DNA of 64,000 nucleotides from Methanomassiliicoccales archaeon LGM-DZ1 (lineage in GTDB: Archaea; Thermoplasmatota; Thermoplasmata; Methanomassiliicoccales; Methanomethylophilaceae). Shown here one piece after another: positions 57,741 to 64,000 of this stretch. Location: assembly GCA_030168595.1 (NCBI GenBank), contig CP115556.1:310001-374000 (forward strand), in the 5' to 3' direction. Every line of letters starts with the position of its first letter. Position 1 is the first letter of the stretch. The notes under the pieces were generated by a model, which had not been told where the DNA came from, made no database searches, and saw only the letters and a list, made by a program, of their open reading frames with translations. Position numbers and translations under genes: made by a program.

Positions 57741-58102
57741 TGACCGCAGAGATCGAGAAAGCACTGAAGAAGAACCCGCTCTACTCACAGGACGGGAAGG
57801 GCGGGGATTCCAAGATCGTGGTGAAATACTTCGGAGGTTCCGCCGCCACATGGCTCATCACCGAAGGGGAACCAGAACCAGGTGGAGATTGGCTCCTCTA
57901 CGGATTCGTCACCCTCGGTCTCCCCGATGAATTCGCCCCCGGCAAACTGCTCTGGGAGTGGGGTTACGTAAGACTCAGCGAACTCCAGTCCCTCAGGTTC
58001 CCGCCCTTCGGTCTGGGAGTGGAGAGGGACATCCTCGTGGAGCCCGGGAAGTACAAGGTCAAGGACGAGGTGTTCATGTGCCGCCAGTACGGGAGGGATT
58101 GA
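57731..58102 (+). CDS. DUF2958-like protein
   Basis: A 123-residue protein matching the DUF2958 pattern: LMTAEIEKALKKNPLYSQDG at the start, IVVKYFGGSAATWLITEGE, LYGFVTLGLPDEFAPG, the GY-x-L-S-E-L core in WGYVRLSELQS, and LGVERDILVEPG. DUF2958 proteins occur on conjugative plasmids and phages; their role is unknown. A GAGG site from copy 2 of the promoter cassette precedes the ATG. Presence of this family supports a mobile-element origin of the operon. Confidence 0.78.
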   Translation: MQLMTAEIEKALKKNPLYSQDGKGGDSKIVVKYFGGSAATWLITEGEPEPGGDWLLYGFVTLGLPDEFAPGKLLWEWGYVRLSELQSLRFPPFGLGVERDILVEPGKYKVKDEVFMCRQYGRD

Positions 58103-58336
58103 ATGGACTCCAAGACCTGGGTGTTCTCCCATACCGCCGACGAGGAATACCCGGTGACCTTCTGCGGATCCGAGGAGGAGATGGACAAGGCCGCTACCTC
58201 TCTCATGGAGAGGTACCGCGAGAGGGGGTACAAGCCCCCTCTCACAGTCTGGACAGGTTATTCCTGGATGAAGAAGAAAGGCCCATACTGCCAGTTCGAC
58301 GAACACGGGAAGCACATTCTGGGGGCTACGGCATGA
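58103..58336 (+). CDS. Hypothetical protein (77 aa)
   Basis: MDSKTWVFSHTADEEYPVTF begins a small alpha/beta protein with helix EEEMDKAATSLMERYRERGY and strand LTVWTGYSWMKKKG. It begins directly after the previous stop and overlaps the next by 4 bp. The strand-helix-strand order is compact and soluble. No family recognised. Confidence 0.5.
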   Translation: MDSKTWVFSHTADEEYPVTFCGSEEEMDKAATSLMERYRERGYKPPLTVWTGYSWMKKKGPYCQFDEHGKHILGATA

Positions 58337-58926
58337 AGCCCGGCATAATCTCCGAATGGGATTACGAGGAGTACATCGACCGCGCCTACGGAAGAGGTGC
58401 TGACCTCAAAGAAACGAAGCTGTGGAAACCCACGTATGAAAGAGGATTCGTCTGCCCCGACGACAACGGCGGATGGCTGGCATTCGCCTACGACGGCAGG
58501 AGATACAGATTCCTGGGAACCTACGGATTCGACGATGTATTCGAACCCGAGGAAGAGGATCCCTACGAGAAGAGGGACAGGATGCTGGCCGAGGCTGACA
58601 GGGCATCGGGTCCCGACGGCATAGACATCCTGAGGGAACTCTACCTCGATCCCGATTTCAGGCAGGACACCACTCCGATCGGACTGAGGATTGCGGAAGA
58701 TCCCGATTGCATCCGCTGGATCAAGGACTATTGGGCGTACGTCCAATGGAACGAACACGGCAACGAGGCTTCCCTCTCCGAGATAGAATTCGGCGGGTTC
58801 GTGCAGGATATCCTCGATCCTTCCTATGCGACGGAGTATCTGCTGTGCAACTTCCCCTTCTCCACGAAGAGGGAGATGGACCTGGCGGACAGGCTGAAGG
58901 TCCTTAGCCGGAGGTATTCGGGGTGA
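58333..58926 (+). CDS. Hypothetical acidic protein (197 aa)
   Basis: It starts MKPGIISEWDYEEYIDRAYG. A strand region (GFVCPDDNGGWLAFAYDGRR, YRFLGTYGFDDVF) precedes acidic helices (EEDPYEKRDRMLAEADRAS) and an all-helical C-terminal half with many aromatic residues (WIKDYWAYVQWNEHG). ATGA overlap fixes the start at 58333; the GTGA overlap at the stop leads into a micro-protein gene. No known domain was recognised. Confidence 0.55.
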   Translation: MKPGIISEWDYEEYIDRAYGRGADLKETKLWKPTYERGFVCPDDNGGWLAFAYDGRRYRFLGTYGFDDVFEPEEEDPYEKRDRMLAEADRASGPDGIDILRELYLDPDFRQDTTPIGLRIAEDPDCIRWIKDYWAYVQWNEHGNEASLSEIEFGGFVQDILDPSYATEYLLCNFPFSTKREMDLADRLKVLSRRYSG

Positions 58927-59018
58927 GGTTCCGCGACGTTCCTATATGCGTGTGCGTATGCGCATTGTTCGTGTGTGCCTGTGCATACTGCGTGTACTGG
59001 CTGGGGGTCGTGCTGTGA
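58923..59018 (+). CDS. Micro-membrane protein 1 (31 aa)
   Basis: GTG start inside the previous stop (GTGA). The peptide MRFRDVPICVCVCALFVCAC continues to a Tyr/Trp end; it is one Cys-rich membrane helix with seven Cys. It overlaps the next micro-gene by 4 bp (GTGA). Coupled overlaps on both sides make translation likely. It could be a holin-like or subunit-like peptide. Confidence 0.5.
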   Translation: MRFRDVPICVCVCALFVCACAYCVYWLGVVL

Positions 59019-59107
59019 ATAACTTGAAAATGTTATTCGACGGCCTGGCTGCGGTCGGTGCGGTGTACTGTCTAGCTGCGCTAATCAGAATGATCGGGGG
59101 GATGTGA
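59015..59107 (+). CDS. Micro-membrane protein 2 (30 aa)
   Basis: MNNLKMLFDGLAAVGAVYCL continues to ...IRMIGGM. One hydrophobic helix with a charged N-terminal cap. It starts with GTG in a 4-bp overlap and ends in a TGATG overlap with the next. Confidence 0.5.
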   Translation: MNNLKMLFDGLAAVGAVYCLAALIRMIGGM

Positions 59108-59235
59108 TGCTCCATCCAGCGATTGCCAAGGGAATCCGTTTCCTGCTGATTGTGTCGGGGTGCATCTTCGCTTCCCTGATGGCCATGACGGTTGCCGGTT
59201 TGATACTGATAGAACTCAACGGAGGGGTAGTATGA
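59107..59235 (+). CDS. Micro-membrane protein 3 (42 aa)
   Basis: MLHPAIAKGIRFLLIVSGCI continues as one long membrane helix to ...AGLILIELNGGVV. The ATG is inside the TGATG overlap of the preceding stop; its TGA overlaps the next ATG by 4 bp. Part of a run of four consecutive one-helix proteins. Confidence 0.55.
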   Translation: MLHPAIAKGIRFLLIVSGCIFASLMAMTVAGLILIELNGGVV

Positions 59236-59411
59236 ACTGGTATCTGGAACAGGTGCTGGGTCTTGTCCTTCTCGCTTTGATCTTCGCAGCGGTGGTATGG
59301 GAGGTGACCCACCTGTTCGAGTGGTCGGAATTCCTTTCGGAGGACCCTGCTAAATATCTGAGGGAACACGCTCGCGCGTACGCGGAATGGATGTTCGGCT
59401 GGATTTCGTGA
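59232..59411 (+). CDS. Micro-membrane protein 4 (59 aa)
   Basis: MNWYLEQVLGLVLLALIFAA is a membrane helix, followed by an amphipathic, aromatic cytoplasmic or external part (VTHLFEWSEFLSEDPAKYL, HARAYAEWMFGWIS). It closes the run of four small membrane proteins, all with overlapping ends. Such proteins in viruses form ion channels, pinholins or coat peptides; the sequence does not decide. Confidence 0.6.
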   Translation: MNWYLEQVLGLVLLALIFAAVVWEVTHLFEWSEFLSEDPAKYLREHARAYAEWMFGWIS

Positions 59412-59455
59412 TAACTGGTGAACACGAAACAATTTGCAATCAGGAGAATGAGAAT

Positions 59456-59563
59456 ATGAATGAGAAGAAAGTGAAACAGGAGAAGGAGGAATCCGAGGAT
59501 TACGGATTCGACATCACGGATATGGAACTGGACTACGGATTCGACGACAGGGAGGGAAAATGA
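59456..59563 (+). CDS. Small acidic peptide (35 aa)
   Basis: MNEKKVKQEKEESEDYGFDI is followed by a repeat of the YGFD motif (DYGFDI and DYGFDD). CAGGAGAA lies 10 bases before the ATG and its TGA overlaps the following ATG by 4 bp. The duplicated motif and high charge suggest a peptide that binds a partner protein. Confidence 0.5.
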   Translation: MNEKKVKQEKEESEDYGFDITDMELDYGFDDREGK

Positions 59564-60042
59564 TGTACCCGCTGGAATTCTACGGGGAGATGTATGACCT
59601 CTCCCTGTTCGTGACCGAATACACCAACAACGGCAGGCTGGCGATCATACTGATAGACCAGGACGGGGAGGACTTCGCCGACGTAACCGTGAACTTGCCG
59701 GGGGAGAGGTGCCCTGAGGGATGTGCCTTCGTGGACACCAACAACTCGCCCTGGCTGGAGGAATTCATCGTGAAGAACGGATTGGGGGAGTTCACGGGTG
59801 CCTACGGTTATTCGGGGTTCTGTTCGTACCCTCAGTACAGGTTCTATCCTCAGGTGATCTCCAGATCCCCGAAGAACACCTACAGGGTGGAATACCTCGA
59901 AAGGGGGAGATGGAAGAAGCTGGAGGATTTCAGTTCGGAGGACGAGGCTTACGAGTGCATGGAGGACCAGTACTACTTCGACAACAAGAACGGGGAACCG
60001 TTCGTGAAGTACAGAGTAAGCGAGATAGGGGGGAAGAAGTAA
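59560..60042 (+). CDS. DUF4313-like protein
   Basis: A 160-residue protein. LEFYGEMYDLSLFVTEYTNN, then GRLAIILIDQDGEDFADVTV and NLPGERCPEGCAFVDTNNSP, followed by LGEFTGAYGYSGFCSYPQYR: this is the DUF4313 pattern (TVNLP, D-T-NN, S-G-F...YPxYxF), found in plasmid and phage proteins of unknown role. A C-terminal 60-residue extension (VEYLERGRWKKLEDF) resembles another small domain. It overlaps the previous gene by 4 bp and the next by 1 bp. Confidence 0.72.
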   Translation: MMYPLEFYGEMYDLSLFVTEYTNNGRLAIILIDQDGEDFADVTVNLPGERCPEGCAFVDTNNSPWLEEFIVKNGLGEFTGAYGYSGFCSYPQYRFYPQVISRSPKNTYRVEYLERGRWKKLEDFSSEDEAYECMEDQYYFDNKNGEPFVKYRVSEIGGKK

Positions 60043-60533
60043 TGTTCAGGCTGTTCAACAAGAAGGAGGATCCCGCGGATTATGTGTTCAGGAGAGGACA
60101 CATACCCGGAGGAAGCTACCTGTTCGATGACGGAACCTTCGGGTACATCGCGGATCCCGAGTTCGATATCTCCGAGTTCATAGACTTCGAGGACTGGGAG
60201 ACCCAGGAATTCATCGAGAGCTACTGGTACGGTATGCTGGACGGCGAAGAGAAGGAGGAAGCCGAGAGGTATATCCGCAGCCACTTCGGAGGCAAGCTGC
60301 CGATTGGGAACATCTACATTGACAGATGGGGAACCGATGGGGAGTTCCATCAAGGCGGATGTTTCCTATATTTCGAAGGAGAGACCCTTAGAGACTATTG
60401 TTACAGGAATGGCGAGCCGTACCCGGTAAGGGAAGTTCCGGACGAGGTAATCGAGGCTTTCGAGGCAGGGGATCGGGAAGCCCTGTGGAAACTAAGGCAG
60501 AAAGTACCCGAATTGAAGAATCTCCGTTTTTAA
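60042..60533 (+). CDS. Acidic hypothetical protein (163 aa)
   Basis: MFRLFNKKEDPADYVFRRGH starts a protein with very acidic, aromatic central helices (FDISEFIDFEDWETQEFIE) and a final helix (DEVIEAFEAGDREALWKLRQ). TAATG overlap fixes the ATG at 60042. It ends the second part of the long operon; a 230-base gap follows. No domain was recognised. Confidence 0.55.
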   Translation: MFRLFNKKEDPADYVFRRGHIPGGSYLFDDGTFGYIADPEFDISEFIDFEDWETQEFIESYWYGMLDGEEKEEAERYIRSHFGGKLPIGNIYIDRWGTDGEFHQGGCFLYFEGETLRDYCYRNGEPYPVREVPDEVIEAFEAGDREALWKLRQKVPELKNLRF

Positions 60534-60764
60534 ACCACTTACATCCCCTTGTGGGATGATTGCAGTTTTGATTTCACTTATGTGGGCAGGTGGGACGGAT
60601 TCAACTGAGCATTTACACCCATTCTGTCCACTCCTTTACATTCTGTCATAAGCTACCTTGTAAAGTGTAAACTTCTGACCTCTCCCCTACCATTATAACC
60701 ACAAAAACCCCATAATCATCCGCAGAAACGAAAGGAATCCGTCTACCCCGCAGAGGAGATAAAG
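60534..60764 (+). promoter_or_regulatory. Intergenic region with inverted repeats and probable promoter
   Basis: The gap holds TTTACA (about 60640) and TGTAAA twice (about 60659 and 60666), an inverted set around CTTGTAAAG, then ACCATTATAACC (about 60690), a weak TATA candidate. A GAGGAGA site at 60752-60758 serves a 15-codon ORF. It probably starts a new transcript for the genes to the right. Confidence 0.4.
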
Positions 60765-60812
60765 ATGGAATCCGCAAACACCCAAATCACGATCCCGGAG
60801 GTCATCTCATGA
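60765..60812 (+). CDS. 15-residue leader ORF
   Basis: ATG after GAGGAGATAAAG encodes MESANTQITIPEVIS and its TGA overlaps the next ATG by 4 bp. It may exist only to bring ribosomes to the next start (translational coupling); the peptide itself has no recognised role. Confidence 0.4.
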   Translation: MESANTQITIPEVIS

Positions 60813-61489
60813 CCGTCCTGGACGAATTCTACGCAGGCTACCTTCATTATACCGTGGCCTTCAGATTATGGACCGACACCTGCCGCCAGCTCGCCGACTG
60901 CAAAGGCTCCCTCGATGAAAGACAGGCCCTCGTCGATGAGACGCTGCGCCTATCCATGTGCGTGGCCGACAACATCGACGAGGTGGAATCCCTCATAGCT
61001 GACACTCTCGAATACATTCAATCCGAAGATACGGGGGATCCCGATCTCCTCGGAGCCATATCCCTGATAACCAACAACCTGAAGGAGGACAGGGCGAGAG
61101 CTGATGACTACACCAGGTTCGTTATGCGCAGGAGATCGGGAGGGAAGGAGAAGAGACCAAGACGCCCCCAGATTGCCAATCCATTCGTCTATGTTCCCCA
61201 AGAAGATTCTGAGGAAGAACTCGAAGAGAACATCAACGTCGAAGAACCCGATTCCGTAGAGGAATCCCCAGAGGCTGAATCCCAAGCGGAATCCGTAACG
61301 GAAGAGGAGGAACAGGGATCTGATGCTGCAGAGGAACCCTCCGAAGAAACCGTTGAGGAACATTCGGACAATCCTCTTGCCGAAGAATCCGAGAGGATAG
61401 CTGAGGAACAGAAGAACCAACCTCCTGAAGTTCCCGAGGAACAGGAGGAACCCAAGAAGAAAAGCTTTTTCGGAAGGGGAAGGAAATGA
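60809..61489 (+). CDS. Protein with long acidic C-terminal tail
   Basis: A 226-residue protein. Residues 1-105 are helical (DEFYAGYLHYTVAFRLWTDT, LSMCVADNIDEVESLIADTL), then a basic patch (RRRSGGKEKRPRRP), and residues 130-215 are a Glu-rich disordered tail ending in a basic KKKSFFGRGRK. Charge-segregated layout suggests a scaffold or assembly protein. The next gene encodes a membrane protein with a similar basic end (KKGIFRKRKEGSE). Function unknown. Confidence 0.55.
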   Translation: MTVLDEFYAGYLHYTVAFRLWTDTCRQLADCKGSLDERQALVDETLRLSMCVADNIDEVESLIADTLEYIQSEDTGDPDLLGAISLITNNLKEDRARADDYTRFVMRRRSGGKEKRPRRPQIANPFVYVPQEDSEEELEENINVEEPDSVEESPEAESQAESVTEEEEQGSDAAEEPSEETVEEHSDNPLAEESERIAEEQKNQPPEVPEEQEEPKKKSFFGRGRK

Positions 61490-62397
61490 TCGAGGCCATC
61501 CTCCCCTTCCTCATAGCATTCGTCTCGCTGGGTGCATTCGAACTCGGAAGGAGGGTAAGGGACAGGGTACACGTGGTCATGCCCTACAAGGATCCCGTGA
61601 CGCTGCTGTTGTTCCTCGCTTCCCTCTCCCCCCTCATATTCTCCCTTGCCGGACACACGATCATCGAACCCACCGACATCTGGTACCTCTCCTTCGTAAT
61701 CGCATTCCTCGGCTGTTACTCCCTTGCCTACATCAGAGGGGAACTCGACCTTGTGTACGTGAACGTCCACACCCTCATCTCGGAACGTTTCCCCGGCGGT
61801 GCCCAGGAGATCAAGCCCGTGGTCTACTATTGGGACAGGGACGGTAACCAGTGTCTTCAGGAACAGTCCTTCAGGGAAATCCTGAAATCCGTTTTCCTCG
61901 GAATACGTTCCCCTCTCCGTCTGGATGTGGGATTGGTGAAGAGGACGAGACCCGTCTTCGTTCAGAAGGTACTCTTCCCTATGGTCACCGTTGATGCCAT
62001 AGATGTTGTCGAAGAGAAGATCGAAGAGACCCAGATCAAGAAGTGGATCTTCGGATTCAGGGTACGTTCCTACTCCTATACCCCCGCACCATCGTGCATA
62101 GACACGACACAGCAGTGGTTGGTTTCCGCTTATAACCAAGAACACCTCACCAAGGAACTCACCAGGAAGGAAGCGCAGCTCCTTGAATCGAAGACCTCGG
62201 CCATGTCGGCATTCTATGCGAAATCGGCAGACCTTCTTGTGGAGATGATCTCCGACCGCACCCCCGGAGCGGAAATCTATCAGGATGTCACCGACAGATT
62301 GGCTCCGAGGGAACCGCAGCGTCCCCCCGTACAGGAGAGGGAAACGCCGCCACCGAAGAAAGGGATCTTCAGGAAGAGGAAGGAGGGGAGCGAATGA
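61486..62397 (+). CDS. Membrane protein with soluble C-terminal domain
   Basis: A 303-residue protein with three hydrophobic helices in the first 85 residues (AILPFLIAFVSLGAFELG, LLLFLASLSPLIFSLAG, DIWYLSFVIAFLGCYSLAYI). The cytoplasmic part has strands and a coiled-coil-like helix (HLTKELTRKEAQLLESKTSA), and a Pro-rich basic tail. It overlaps both neighbours by 4 bp. With the Walker ATPase four genes downstream it may belong to a DNA-transfer or packaging complex. No family recognised. Confidence 0.55.
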   Translation: MIEAILPFLIAFVSLGAFELGRRVRDRVHVVMPYKDPVTLLLFLASLSPLIFSLAGHTIIEPTDIWYLSFVIAFLGCYSLAYIRGELDLVYVNVHTLISERFPGGAQEIKPVVYYWDRDGNQCLQEQSFREILKSVFLGIRSPLRLDVGLVKRTRPVFVQKVLFPMVTVDAIDVVEEKIEETQIKKWIFGFRVRSYSYTPAPSCIDTTQQWLVSAYNQEHLTKELTRKEAQLLESKTSAMSAFYAKSADLLVEMISDRTPGAEIYQDVTDRLAPREPQRPPVQERETPPPKKGIFRKRKEGSE

Positions 62398-63239
62398 TGT
62401 TCCCATTCCAGAACGAACCTCCTGTGGGGGACTCGGGTTCCCTTCCGGACATAAACACCTCGGAAGCGATACTCTACGGTCCCGCCTACTTCAGGATAAA
62501 ATCGATGCAGTGGGCCTGGGACGAGATGGAGGACTACCTCATCAGGAAGGCCGACTCCCTGGAGAGCCAGATCATGGACAGGGAGTGGTGCTATTCCGTC
62601 ATGAGGTACAACCGTTACCTCATCTTCGCCCGTTCACCTCCCGTGAACGATGTATCCAAACTCCAGGACCTTTTCACGCTGCGTTCCCTGTGTAAATGTG
62701 TTGCCGGTCTGAAGAAGATCGACGAGTACAGGAAGCAGAACAAGGCCTGGGCGAGGATGAAGGGTACCCAGAACTATGTGGAGAACATGAAGGGAAGGGG
62801 AATATCCGAAGCGGAATGGAAAGCTGCCACGGCAAGCTACAACAACGAACCCATCACCTATGATTACGTCCACGGCCTCAGACCTTCGATGATCCCGGGA
62901 GAGATATTCGACTGGAATGATGCTATGAGGGACCTCATGGGCGGGAAGGAATTCGATTCCCTCGTCTCCAAGATTTTCGGTGTCGATGTCTCCGACGTTC
63001 CTGTGGACGGAGAGGAGAGGGCGGTCACGCCCGAACCTCCCCCGGTACGGGAACAGGGTGACTTCTCCGACCTATCCGAACCTCTGGGTATCATGTTCCC
63101 CGATCCTATCGAAGATGCCAAACAATCCCTCGGGGAACTCACCGACGAATGTTCGGCCTGTGCGGATTACTGGGACATGATGGACATTGACCCAGTACGT
63201 CTGATAGACACTCTCATAGAATACGCGGAGGCGGTATGA
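62394..63239 (+). CDS. Hypothetical protein (281 aa)
   Basis: MMFPFQNEPPVGDSGSLPDI starts a mainly helical protein (YFRIKSMQWAWDEMEDYLIR, CKCVAGLKKIDEYRKQNKAW) with an acidic C-terminal part containing SDLSEPLGIMFPDPIEDAK. It overlaps the preceding and following genes by 4 bp. Position between a membrane protein and an ATPase suggests it joins the same complex; this is inference. Confidence 0.5.
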   Translation: MMFPFQNEPPVGDSGSLPDINTSEAILYGPAYFRIKSMQWAWDEMEDYLIRKADSLESQIMDREWCYSVMRYNRYLIFARSPPVNDVSKLQDLFTLRSLCKCVAGLKKIDEYRKQNKAWARMKGTQNYVENMKGRGISEAEWKAATASYNNEPITYDYVHGLRPSMIPGEIFDWNDAMRDLMGGKEFDSLVSKIFGVDVSDVPVDGEERAVTPEPPPVREQGDFSDLSEPLGIMFPDPIEDAKQSLGELTDECSACADYWDMMDIDPVRLIDTLIEYAEAV

Positions 63240-63589
63240 TGCAGCGTTTCGTACCCAAGTTCAAGGAAACAATCACGGACATGAACAACGAGTACCGCAA
63301 CCTCCTGCGGGCGTTCAAGGTCAAGGACACGAGGGTGGAATACCTGAACACCTTCGAACAGGCCCTGGCACTGAACTGCAACTTCCCCCTGTGGGAAAAC
63401 GAGCGGTACTTCAGGATAACGAACAAGTATCCCCTTCCCGAGGAAGGATACACCTCCCTAAAGAAGTTCAAGCTGTACCTGATGCTGTACTTCTACGTGA
63501 TGAGGGATGCCGGTCTTCTCAACCGTGAGGCGGAGATGGCCGAACAGGATTGGAACAAGAGAACCGATGCTTTCGGAGGGAGCGCATGA
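63236..63589 (+). CDS. Helical protein before the ATPase (117 aa)
   Basis: MMQRFVPKFKETITDMNNEY begins a basic helical protein (KFKLYLMLYFYVMRDAGLLN is a very hydrophobic, aromatic helix). Basic and aromatic content fits DNA or membrane contact. It overlaps neighbours by 4 bp on both sides. Function unknown. Confidence 0.5.
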   Translation: MMQRFVPKFKETITDMNNEYRNLLRAFKVKDTRVEYLNTFEQALALNCNFPLWENERYFRITNKYPLPEEGYTSLKKFKLYLMLYFYVMRDAGLLNREAEMAEQDWNKRTDAFGGSA

Positions 63590-64000
63590 AACTGAACAGC
63601 GATTTTATCAATGAATATCTGAAGGGGATCTTCAAGCCCGGTGCGGTATTGGTCTCCTACGGGATGAGGGGAGGGGGCAAGACTCACTGTGCCGTCTCCT
63701 ACTGCCAGAGACTGATAGAAGGATACTACCCGGACTGTCCGAAGCACGTGGTATTGATTACCAACGTGATCTTCGTGAAGAAGTCGAGGAAGGGATTCGT
63801 AACCGAATCCCCGCCGGGCGTGTACACCATCCATTCCATGAAGGAGATATTCCCGATCGTGGTGGAGACCCTGGAGAAATACGGTCGTAAGGACACGATG
63901 ATCGTCCTGCTTCTGGACGAGGCCCAGAACTTCCTTCTCGGAGATATGAACAACGTCGGCGACATGGCATCCTCGATGAAGAAGTTCTGCGGGATTATCA
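63586..64000 (+). CDS. Walker-type ATPase, DNA-transfer or packaging motor (cut by window edge)
   Basis: Only the first 138 codons are present. Walker A is YGMRGGGKTH with Lys32 and Thr33; Walker B is MIVLLLDEAQNF with Asp111 and Glu112. The short distance between them (about 80 residues) and the AQ after DE resemble Zot/FtsK/HerA-like and virus-packaging ATPases. In a particle-forming element this would package or export DNA; in a conjugative element it would be the coupling or assembly motor. The family cannot be fixed without the C-terminus. Confidence 0.65.
   Translation, partial: MKLNSDFINEYLKGIFKPGAVLVSYGMRGGGKTHCAVSYCQRLIEGYYPDCPKHVVLITNVIFVKKSRKGFVTESPPGVYTIHSMKEIFPIVVETLEKYGRKDTMIVLLLDEAQNFLLGDMNNVGDMASSMKKFCGII

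Overview
The window comes from a methanogen-like archaeon, most probably of the Methanomassiliicoccales/Thermoplasmata type. The host flank (about 1-9,070) carries an archaeal LeuRS C-terminus, the archaeal termination nuclease FttA with its KH region, a proteasome beta subunit with the catalytic residues in place, an AdoCbl-dependent ribonucleotide reductase and an archaeal-type pilus motor pair. TGA is the dominant stop codon, and one small gene with its own promoter holds an in-frame TAG, as expected in a pyrrolysine-using lineage. The species assignment is inference.

Region 1 (1-9,070) is compact GC-rich host sequence: leuS end, ubiX-fttA (4-bp overlap), psmB with an operator-like palindrome, nrdJ between promoter and terminator, and a TadC/ArlJ-like plus TadA/ArlI-like pair. 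The ATPase of this pair loses host-like sequence at about 9,071. I read this as the left edge of a large integrated element that extends beyond the right end of the window.

Region 2 (9,072-14,100) is the element's control operon: a winged-helix protein, small Cys-rich proteins, a serine recombinase, a zinc-ribbon/winged-helix protein and a HEPN-like protein with an RNxxxH motif, nearly all joined by 1-8-bp overlaps. A nitroreductase and a DEDDh exonuclease follow.

Region 3 (15,700-42,740) is visibly AT-rich, a defence island broken by three insertion sequences. It has a large SF2 helicase with an unrecognised 620-residue partner; a convergent DpdA-like DNA transglycosylase; an IS110-family element with a structured GC-rich flank that could be a bridge RNA; an AbrB-like protein; a five-gene set (type III Res, Mod, UvrD-like helicase, Cas4/RecB-like nuclease, DUF2971-like protein); an IS4-type element that exactly splits an AbrB-like gene; a CARF-like winged-helix regulator; a zinc-ribbon helical-repeat protein; the TAG-containing small gene; and a GmrSD-like type IV enzyme whose promoter is displaced by an IS1634-like element.

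Region 4 (42,800-64,000) is a long co-oriented operon of structural and accessory genes: a transglutaminase-like protein, five secreted or membrane-anchored beta-repeat proteins (three sharing a C-terminal tail ending in SLSVKGA or TLSVKGA), a large membrane protein, many small zinc-ribbon, DUF2958/DUF4313-like and micro-membrane proteins, and an edge-truncated Walker ATPase. This resembles the late region of a virus-like or conjugative plasmid-like element. The recombinase operon would mobilise the element, the island would protect it and its host, and the long operon would build a surface or particle structure.
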